In this document: piece after piece, positions 55,644-64,000 of the stretch
Layout: each line of letters begins with the position of its first letter
Numbering within the stretch: position 1 is the stretch's first letter
From: Gremmenia infestans
Taxonomy: Eukaryota; Ascomycota; Leotiomycetes; Helotiales; Hamatocanthoscyphaceae
Assembly (NCBI GenBank): GCA_032629725.1
Contig: JAFEVB010000007.1
Coordinates: 2,108,001 to 2,172,000 of the forward strand
Reading direction: 5' to 3'
DNA: 64,000 nt
Program-made: the position numbers and the translations under genes
Notes under the pieces: generated by a model
Seen by the model: only the letters and a program-made list of their open reading frames with translations
What the model was told of the DNA's origin: nothing
The model's database searches: none

Positions 55644-56883
55644 ATGTGCGAATCTAGAAAGGTTAGTTGTGCATATGTAGCTAGCTACCTTAGCTAGGCT
55701 TCTGTACATACAGTCGTAGACCAGTTTTCTCTGTTCATATCATGTCAAATCTGCCAGCGGTCGGGCTCTCACATGTTTGGTCCTCGCAACATCTTCCATC
55801 ACCCCAGCTCGTGTGCATCAGGCATGAAGGCATGATGTCTCTACAGATCTATTGCCACCTCTCCCGGATCACCCGAGGGCAGTTTTGAGGCTCCCGACGA
55901 CTGGTTTGCTGAAAGAGAATGTATGATAAGGAATTTTGAGTCATTGTGTCGAATAGGAAGTCGTTGGTAAACGCACGATTCGTTGTTTGAGCATCAATAG
56001 CTAATCAGACGAAGTAGGCCTCCCTGCCGTGATACAGTAACCCCGCTTCGAATTCACATGCCAATCAAAGCTGATTTGGTTAGTGGGTGATACAAACATC
56101 GTATCGTCATCCAAACACACGAACCACGTAAGTTACCATCCATCAACTTGCGGCTCTGCCCTGCGGAAAGCGCAACAGCAGAGTTCGAACCGCCCATCTT
56201 GTGGGATACTCGAGCTCAGCAGGTTCTATTTTGCATGATCTTCACTGCACAAGTGGCTCGATCTAAAGCCTGGAGTCAAGTCCGGCACCCCATGCGGAGC
56301 GTCCAGTGTTGAACAGATCGACCTTCGATAATAAGTGCTCGGCCTGTCAAAGTAGTACCGTCTGATTCGACGCCTGAATTGCAAGCCCTAGCAAATAACC
56401 CTCGAGTGCGAACAAGTCACAATGATATATCGAAATGCCTGCAACCGGAAGCAGTCCATCTTCCGGGCCAGTAGAGAGGCAACACGCGAGATACTTCCAG
56501 TGTGCATTGCGGGTCATCTCACAACCACACCCCTTTACCTCTTATGACATGTCAATTTTGTATGGAGGAGGGAGGGTACTCTCCGCCAATCTCCTTTCGC
56601 TGATAGAGAGGTGGCTAAGTGACCAAAGCTGTCGCACCAGCAGACGACGGTTACACAGCATGAGCTAAGTAGCAGTTTCTTTCCCCAAAGCCTCAAAATG
56701 AGGCTACCAATCAATCCGCTGCTCACTTCAAATTCATATGCTTTATCACTAGGTCTGTGTTTCCTTGACTGTCTTGCTTTCACGGTGTTACACTCAGCGC
56801 CTTGCTGCTTTGCTACTTCATCTCCACCTTCTGCCGCCTTGACGCATCTTCAATCAAGTCTAATTTCGCCATCGACATTCACA
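55644..56883. other. Intergenic; leader of the dynamin-like gene
   Basis: 1.2 kb. The frame of the GTPase is open up to an ATG at 56698 (Leu/Ser-rich stretch), but conserved sequence begins only at 56884, so I treat the first part as leader. A GTTCGAAC string near 56184 resembles a tRNA B box, but no cloverleaf fits. Confidence 0.4.
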
Positions 56884-59450
56884 ATGGTCTTGAAACCATT
56901 CCATACAGATGCCCTAAACGGCTTGTGTTCTAAAGATCAACTAGATCTACTCGACTCCGTCGACTGTCTCCGTTCGCAAGGCATCAGTCATTATGTCTCA
57001 TTGCCACAGATCATTGTATGCGGGGACCAGTCTTCTGGCAAAAGCTCCGTGCTAGAAGCAATTTCTGGCGTATCATTTCCGATTAAGAGCAACCTGTGCA
57101 CTCGATTTCCCATAGAATTAGTCCTCCGCAAGACTTCACACATTGGCGTAACCGTGTCAATCGTCCCGCATCACTCTCGAAGCGAATCCGAGCAGCTCTC
57201 CCTCAGTAGCTTTCACGAGAAGCTAGATGGATTTGATGGGCTTTCAACACTAATTGAGACCGCAAAAGCAGCTATGGCAATCTCGACGCATGGTAAAGCT
57301 TTCTCGAAGGACCTCCTTCGTGTTGAGGTCTCAGGTCCCGATAGGCCTCACTTGACTATTGTGGACCTGCCCGGACTCATCCACTCCGAAACGAAACAGC
57401 AATCCGCTTCCGATGTCGAGCTGGTACAAGACGTCGTTCAGGCCTATATGAAGGAACCCAGAAGCATCATTCTCGCGGTAGTCTCGGCTAAGAACGATTA
57501 CGCCAACCAGATCGTTTTAAAGCTCGCCCGTGCCGCTGATAAAAGGGGCAATCGAACGCTGGGTGTCATCACAAAGCCGGATACTCTCATCCCTGGTTCC
57601 GAAAGTGAAGCCATGTATGTCTCCCTTGCGAGGAACCAAGACGTCGAGTTTCGTCTTGGATGGCATGTTCTGAAAAACATGGACTCCGAAACGGGAGTAT
57701 GGTCGTTGGCTGATCGCGACATCAAGGAGGAAGAATTCTTCGCTCAAGGGATATGGGAGAATCTGTCCCGCTCGCTCCTAGGCGTTGACAAGTTACGGAA
57801 AAGGCTTAGCAAGGTCCTTCTCGGACAAATTGCTACTGAACTACCTAGCTTGATCGATGAAATCGAAATCAAATCCAAAGCCTGCCGCAGTCGGCTAGAT
57901 AAGCTAGGAGAACCTCGAGCGACCTTGGACGAACAGCGACTTTATCTACTCCATATCAGTCAATCATTCCACTCTCTAATCAAAGCGTCCGTGGATGGCA
58001 CGTACAACGATCTGTTCTTTGAGGACGCGGAGTCTGAACCCGGCTATCAAAAGCGCATACGGGCCGTAGTACAGAACCTTAACCTAGACTTCGCGGAACG
58101 CATAGCCAGACAAGGTCACCGCCGTGAGATTGTCGACTCTCCAAACAAGACTGTTGTCCCTAAAGGGGTGACTGCGACTACAAGAGAAGAATTCATAGAT
58201 CACATACAGCATCTGATGCGGAGGACTAAGGGTCGAGAGTTGCCGGGAACCTTTAATCCCATGATAGTAGCAGATTTATTCCTAGAACAATCATCTCCTT
58301 GGGAAGCGATCACCCGGAAGCATATCGAAAAAGTCTGGAAGGCCGCTAAAGAATTCCTCAATCTCACAACCACCTACATCGCTGATGCTGCAACCTCCAA
58401 AGCACTTTTCCAAAAGATTTTCGAGCCTGCTCTGGACCAGCTATTAAGGACACTGAACGAAAAAAGCACTGAACTGCTAACACCACATCAGAAAAGCCAT
58501 CCAATCACATATAACCATTATTTCACGGAGGCTCTTCAAAAGGTCCGGAACGAACGAAGCAAGGATGAATACACAAGGATTATAAAGGATTTCTTCGGTG
58601 TCCCCTCCCTTGATTCAGTGTATTTTACCTCCCAATACAAAGATCTCCGCCCGCTCGTGGCAGCTCTCATGCAACGTACAGAACCCGATATGAACCGCTT
58701 CGCATGTTCCGAAGCTTTGGATTGTATGGAGGCTTACTACAAGGTTGCCTGCTTCCCTTCTTTACTTCTCGCCCCTTCCTCTATAGGCCCCCTAGCTAAG
58801 CGATCTCTGTGTTGAACAGGTTGCTCTGAAACGTTTCGTCGACGATATCGCTATCGAAGTCATCGAATCTAAGCTCATCTCTCCACTTTACGATATCTTT
58901 TCTCCCATAACTGTCACTTCTATGCCTGCCGACCTTGTGACTCGCATCGCTAGCGAATCCGAGGAAAATCGCGCCCAGCGCGAACAACTGACCAAACAAC
59001 TGGATGTTCTCATGAAGGGCTCCGAAACCTGCAAGAGCTTCATCGGCGTTAGAGTTCTTGGTGAGAAACTCACCTAGTCTGTCCCATTCTGAGCTATTAC
59101 TTATGCGCTGAATAGGTGAGGATGATAGCACGATTCAAAGAGGCTCCTGGTTCAAGTCTGCAAACTATGATCCTAGCGACGACAATGCAGGTTCTGATGA
59201 GGGGTCTGAGCTAGACGTCAGGTCTCTGTCTAATAGTTCTTACGACAGTGGAAGCCTAGCCTCTAAGGAATCCGAGCCCTTGAGCAGAGAGATCATAGAG
59301 AGGGAAGTTGAGCCCGATTCCATGGAAGCCAATGAGATACCCGAGGCTGAACCTATGCCACCAGCGGAGGAAGAGAATTTGTTCTTTTCGAAGAAGAAGA
59401 AAGACAAAAAGAAGTCTAAAGTTGCTGTGAAACGGGCTATATATGAATAA
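56884..59450 (+). CDS. Dynamin-superfamily GTPase (Mx-like, fungal)
   Basis: About 811 residues from exons 56884-58743, 58820-59060 and 59116-59450 (1860 + 241 + 335 nt). I start at MVLKPFHTDALNGLCS; an in-frame ATG 62 codons upstream gives a non-conserved extension. The G domain is intact: P-loop GDQSSGKSSVLEAISG (about residue 48), switch I TRFP, DLPGLI (G3) and TKPD (G4). The middle domain and stalk follow, with the GTPase-effector-like helix in exon 2 (ADLVTRIASESEENRAQREQ). After it comes an unusual tail of about 110 residues, first acidic/Ser-rich, then KKKKDKKKSKVAVKR. There is no PH or proline-rich domain, as in Mx- and Vps1-like proteins. Such fungal proteins are numerous and mostly uncharacterised; membrane remodelling or self-assembly is expected. 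Confidence 0.9.
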
Positions 59451-59686
59451 ACAGAACCTTGGTTCAAGCGTTTGGTTAGTCTCATCCTACGTTGTTAGGA
59501 ACCACCTGCAAATTCTAACTTGAAACATTTATAGGCATCGTAGATGCACGCGTGGTCTAGCTAGACGAAATCGAAAGATGCCTACGTATTTAAAAGAAAG
59601 TTTTCAGGCAAGATGTGTTATCAAATTGGCTTTCACTACCAGGAAAGAGCAACTCTCAAGTTATATATCACGGCCTATCTACAAGT

Positions 59687-60786
59687 CTACTTATTATCCA
59701 CGCCCCTCCGCGCCTGCAACTCGACCACCTGCTCTTCCCCCTCCCCCTCCCCCTCCCCCTCACCCCCACCCCTTCTCCCCCTCCTTTCCGTCCCCCAAAC
59801 CCTGACCCAAACAACCCCCCTAACCACGCAAAAAACAACCACCCCCCCTGCCGCAATCCCAAAACAATACCCCACGACAGCCGCCTTCCCCACACCCCCC
59901 ACATTAATGCCCCCCACTTCATGCTTCGGTCTCGGATCCAGGAACACATAGACGTAATAGCCCTTAACCGCATCTGTTACATACGCCAACCCGCAATACA
60001 TAGCCAGCAAGACCAGGGACCAGAGGAGGTGGATCCACGGCGCGGGTAGGGTGCGCGTGGCTAGGATTTCGAAGAGGGCGAAGAGGGCGTTGAGGGCGTG
60101 TTGGGAGGTGTTGGTGTAGAGGGAGAAGGGTGTTTTGAAGGTAGGACTGGGGATGGCGGGGTAGAGGATAGACCAGAAGGCGAGGGAGACGAGGAAGGGG
60201 AAGGTGGTTACGGTTGTGTAGAGCAGGGCGTATAGGGCGCGGAGGAGCGGTGGGAGGCGCGGGAGGAGGGACGGCGTGGAGGGGTGGGCGCATGTGAATG
60301 TGTAGACGGAGGCGAGGAGGAAGTAGATTGCTTGGGCCCAGTAGCAGAGGACTGATGCGTGTTTTGTTAGTCTCTGTATTTGCAGCACTTTGCTTTATAG
60401 AGGGGGATGGGATTGGATGGCGGGGTATGAGAACGTACCGGTGAAATATGAGAAGCTCTTGTGGACATCGTGGATATCATGTCCATCGTGCCCGCTTGCT
60501 TGCCAGCCGATGATGAAGAATAGCGTTGTGACTGCATATAATGCCTAAGTACCATTCCAAATCAGTATCAGCAAATCTTTTCTTAAACTTGAAGTAAAAT
60601 CCAATAGTAACCCTCCTCCCCTCCCAAAAAAAATACAAAAAGTAAGGGGTGATGAACAGCGCTTACAAACACAGCTCGCACAGCAAATAAAACCCAAGGA
60701 CTTAAGAACCACGAAGTCTCAAAACGATGGCTCGGATCCCAGGTATCAGAGTGGAATTTCAGCGCATTTCTCCAATTCGGCGCCAT
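59687..60786 (-). CDS. FAR-17a/AIG1-like multi-pass membrane protein
   Basis: About 296 residues from exons 60786-60667, 60544-60439 and 60351-59687 (120 + 106 + 665 nt). The start MAPNWRNALKFHSDTWDPSH and the sequence RFETSWFLSPWVLFAVRA match, as I recall, a conserved fungal membrane family related to androgen-induced AIG1. Six hydrophobic segments can be seen, with NTSQHALNALFALFEI, PWIHLLWSLVLLAMYCGLAY and a YYVYVFLDP motif. In animals AIG1/ADTRP hydrolyse fatty-acid esters of hydroxy fatty acids, using conserved Thr and His; whether this fungal protein does so is unknown. The last 35 residues are a low-complexity Gly/Glu/Arg tail, encoded by a CCCCCT repeat at about 59736-59770, a polymorphism-prone stretch. 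Confidence 0.8.
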
Positions 60787-63700
60787 TATTTATCGTCCTT
60801 CTATACCTGAGGCCAACTCTCGTCCCCGTGGTTGGATGGATTGGATGGAGTCGACGGCGCGGGGTGTAATTCCGAAGAGGACGTGAAGTGGATCGTGAGG
60901 GTACTCGGTCTTTTCTATCGGGGTGTAGTGAATTTGATTTGCGGGTTCCGGTGTAGGAGTGCGAGACTGTATTGGAAAACAAGATTGTGTGAAGATGAGA
61001 TGCAAATGCGAATTCTTTTGTGATTACTGCCTGGGACAAGGACGTATTCGAGATGAGTATGTAGAGAGAAAAGAAGAAACGCGAATGATGAATTTTACTT
61101 AATCCAATGTGTTAGCAGCAGACGGAATTTAGACTGAGATGGTACCTAGGTAGGTAGGTAGCTTGGACCGGACCTTGACTCTACTGGTAATGTTAGTCTC
61201 GACCGCTTCTGACAGCGGTACCGAGCACTCGCTTAGAAGTTTAAGGGGGGTATTAGTTTATTTATTTGTGGGTATCGAGAGCCTCATAAATGCCAAATGT
61301 GGGGACGGTGGGGCTTAGGAGAAATGTATTCAAGCATACGGTATGCGTGCTTGACAAATCCCGAAAGTATCTCGGAACTTCCATATACACCCAGTCGCCT
61401 CGCAGGTAAGGAATACCTCAATGTTGCCTCGCGATACGCAGCAACAGAATGATCATCTTACATAAACCTCATCTCAGCACCCTTCAGCATGCCCCAGCCT
61501 TCTTAGCGATAACAAAAGGACAATTGGCATACTGATTCCCAGGCTAGATCGTCAAGCCTTCGCATCATTATTCCCCAATCGAATCCGCACTCCCCTAGCA
61601 TAACGGTCCCCATTTATACATCTCCGAACGCGCCCATCAAACATCCATCAGAATAAGTTTGTAGCCCTCCCTCTCAAAAGCCAGTCTATCCCTCGTCGGC
61701 AGGTTTTGCCTGTTGCATCAGCAGATTACTGTGTTGAGTTTTCGCGCATCGAGAACCCCTGTAGAGGACCCCACCCCCAATTCAACATCTTGCTCCCGAA
61801 GTTTGGAGAATGGTACGCAATGGACATGGCAGCCGTATCATCATGCCCTCCGCCCCAGATTCCGCGGGTGGATGTCTAAGATAGCCTGCGCGCGTTGAGA
61901 TTTCTCGCGCGGTATAATTTCCATAAACCGACAGATACGAACAGCCGCCACTGATGCTCGGGATTCGGAAGGAGGAGATGGGGGTGTGCGGCGAGGACTC
62001 GGAAGTCGGTGGTAGGTGAGCAATGTTGGTGTGAGGGATGCGATGCAGAGGAGTCGAAGAGCGCTCTTTCGTAGCGGGAGGAGGGGAGGGGCCGTATTTG
62101 CTTGAGGTGAGGGTTTGTGTGTCGGGCAGGATGAATGTTTCCGCTTGTTTTGTTGTACTGTACCTATAACTTGTAATACGGGAGAAAGAGGAGATGATGA
62201 CAGCGAATGAGAAAAAGAAGAGATGGATAGAGAAAGAAACCAGATATTCGTAAACTACACTGCCTTCCTCTTACCGTAAGCCGTACTGTGATGTGTTCCC
62301 GCAAGATGTTTCAAAGGGACGGCGAGGATGTAACTATCACTGGCAGTTTGTTGGTGATACTGTACTTCGTATTCACCTACCTATCACGAAGTACCTATGA
62401 AATTGTGAAACGGAATCCTAACGGCTCCCAGTTGTCATCCTGAGGGCTGAAGAAGAACCCGACGTCTCGTCACGACCCACCCATGATTTGTTCTTTGCGT
62501 GCATCCCGGCATTATTAAGGCGATATTTCGAGCAGATATAGGATGGGATGGGATGGGATGGGTACAGTCTGCAGGAAGGGTCCGGTCGGAGAATTTGGAA
62601 AATAATTAAAATGCGGCTTCGGTGAGCGGCAGTCTCATATTGATTGATGGACATCGCTGCTGCCATGTGGTTTGAGGGATAAAATGACCCCTCGTGTTTG
62701 CGAGTGAGAGAGAAACAATTAATATGATGTGTGGAAGCTTCTCTGGTTCTTGGGCTCGTGGCCATGAAGAATTCTGGCAGTCGCGTGTCGCGTGTCTACT
62801 CCGTAGTGGTCCATGCCATGCAGCCCTAATTAATATACCTTATTCTTTCGCATCTGGCAATAATACTTTGTATATTACTATTCCGACAAACAAATACTAC
62901 CTTGTAAGATGAACCAACCACTCAGGGGCGCTCCATACTGTAATACCGTAAATGCACCAACTGCGTGCACGTTTTCGTATTATTGCCGCAGCAACGGCAC
63001 CCCTTTCTTTTCGTTCCCCGCCAAACCCGGAAGCCCAACAGCACGTGGCGTGGCTTGCTAGTACTCATGCAGGAGTAATATACAATAATACTCCGTATAC
63101 GATAATTTGATTGGAATTCTACATGCACTAAAGCCCTACACACCAATTCTTCTATATTTCTCTCGCTCTCATGGGAGATTCTTTTCTCATACAGCAGCCA
63201 GTCATACCCAAATATCCTATTCTGCTGCATTCCTCTTTCTCCCCTCTCCCCTCTCCCCTCCTCCATCACGATCTTCAACTAATCACGATCGATCCCGTTG
63301 GCACTTCCGAGAATAGATTGATAGGCGCCCGGCCGAGAAACCCCCTTGCCTAGAAACAGTGTAGCTTGGGTGGTCCGTCTGTTTTAGTCCAACTCATATG
63401 GGTTTTGTTCCTGAGCTAAGCTGCTAATGGCACGGCTACTACGACTGGCCCGTCCATATTGATCTTCTACATTTTTACGCTTCCTTCATCTGGAACTTGA
63501 CCCAACTACTCGTTTCGACTCTTCCGTAAAGTCAGTACAGTAGTCAATCTGCATTCAGCCGTCAACATTCATCTTTTGGTGCAGTGTAGCAGTGGGTGGC
63601 TGCCAACCTGCCAACCTGCCAACCCGCCCTGCCTGCACACCCCTTTCTGCTGCTATCCTTTTCTTCCCCTCACTCCTGCAGCACAATCTATCTTTCTATC

Positions 63701-63911
63701 CATCCGGAGCTCAAGGGGCGGATGGGACACCCCCATTGTCGTCTGCAATCAATTACCTGACCTCCAGCGACCACCCAGAACCCGTATGTGCTCGCGATTC
63801 GAGTTGCTTTGCTAGGAAAATGCACTGAGCCTGCAGGTGGTATCGTCCTACCAGAATTGAAGGCGTACAGTGTTATTCGCCTGGCCTTGCCCTGCCTGCC
63901 CAGTCGCAACC
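60787..63911. other. 3.1 kb region without a convincing gene; promoter and leader sequence
   Basis: Between the FAR-17a-like gene and the partial gene at the right edge. It contains TAGG arrays at 61148-61161, a GGGAT array at 62541-62562, CCTCT-rich runs near 63238-63262 and a CCAACCTG array near 63602-63624. Frames of up to 118 codons are of background composition. The last 500 bp are pyrimidine-rich, like the leader of the following gene. Confidence 0.4.
62541..62562. repeat. GGGAT-type microsatellite
   Basis: Four tandem GATGG units in an otherwise non-coding stretch. A simple tandem repeat. Confidence 0.8.
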
Positions 63912-64000
63912 ATGGCATTTTTCTACGACTCTGACGAGGAACACGGCATGGGCGGTCTCCCTATAATTCTCGAACCCGATAATGAGTCGAATCCCTCCCC
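63912..64000 (+). CDS. N-terminus of an unknown gene running off the right edge
   Basis: ATG at 63912 in a good context (CAACCATGGC) opens a frame of about 29 codons to the end of the window: MAFFYDSDEEHGMGGLPIIL, then a short Asp/Glu/Asn/Pro stretch. A pyrimidine-rich leader precedes it, as in other genes here. The acidic, polar start gives no family. It could also be a first exon that ends soon after the edge. Confidence 0.4.
   Translation, partial: MAFFYDSDEEHGMGGLPIILEPDNESNPS

Noticed and set aside
56178..56195. B-box-like GTTCGAAC
   Set aside because: The neighbouring bases do not form a T-stem on either strand and no A box lies at the right distance.

Overview
This window comes from the nuclear genome of a filamentous ascomycete (Pezizomycotina). 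The genes are broken by short introns (about 44-140 nt, mostly 45-70) with fungal GT...AG borders and CTAAC/CTGAC-type branch sites. Neighbouring genes lie on mixed strands with no operons. The families are typical of moulds: an RlmA-type MADS factor, GUP1, a HET-domain protein, a SAT4-type rhodopsin-like protein, a 2EXR protein, a ZIP transporter and a b5/b5-reductase fusion. A leotiomycete-like fungus is my guess, but nothing here proves the class.

Layout. 0-5 kb: the 3' end of a 3-hydroxyacyl-CoA dehydrogenase-like gene, then a soluble-looking P450 facing away from a cytochrome b5/b5-reductase fusion. 5-8.5 kb: AT-rich ground with one gene relic. 8.5-24.9 kb: a GC-richer housekeeping block with an LRR-protein kinase, the MADS factor, TAF1, D-serine dehydratase-like and Arp4, interrupted by a 4.2 kb stretch with no convincing gene. 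25-32 kb: a HET relic, a secreted GH27 alpha-galactosidase, a small coiled-coil gene and AT-rich sequence that looks decayed. 32-40 kb: a ZIP transporter, a LITAF-domain protein, a frameshifted 2EXR gene and GUP1. 41-56 kb: accessory ground with a small secreted cysteine-rich protein, a frameshifted C2H2 factor, an alcohol acetyltransferase-like gene, a HET protein, a rhodopsin-like membrane protein, a GMC oxidoreductase and two foldback repeats. 56-61 kb: a dynamin-like GTPase and a FAR-17a/AIG1-like membrane protein. The first codons of another gene reach the right edge.

How the genes work together. The clearest link is the divergent P450 and b5/b5-reductase pair, where the reductase could feed electrons to the P450. 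TAF1 and Arp4 act in general transcription and chromatin, and the MADS factor is of the cell-wall-integrity type. I see no classical biosynthetic cluster (no PKS, NRPS or terpene synthase), no tRNA or rRNA gene, no CRISPR array and no intact transposon. The most useful observations are two genes that each appear broken by one base in a short homopolymer, two GC-AG introns, an LRR-kinase of bacterial flavour, an effector-like secreted protein that appears only after splicing, and an almost perfect 42-bp foldback. Exon borders were derived by eye from reading frame, splice signals and family conservation.
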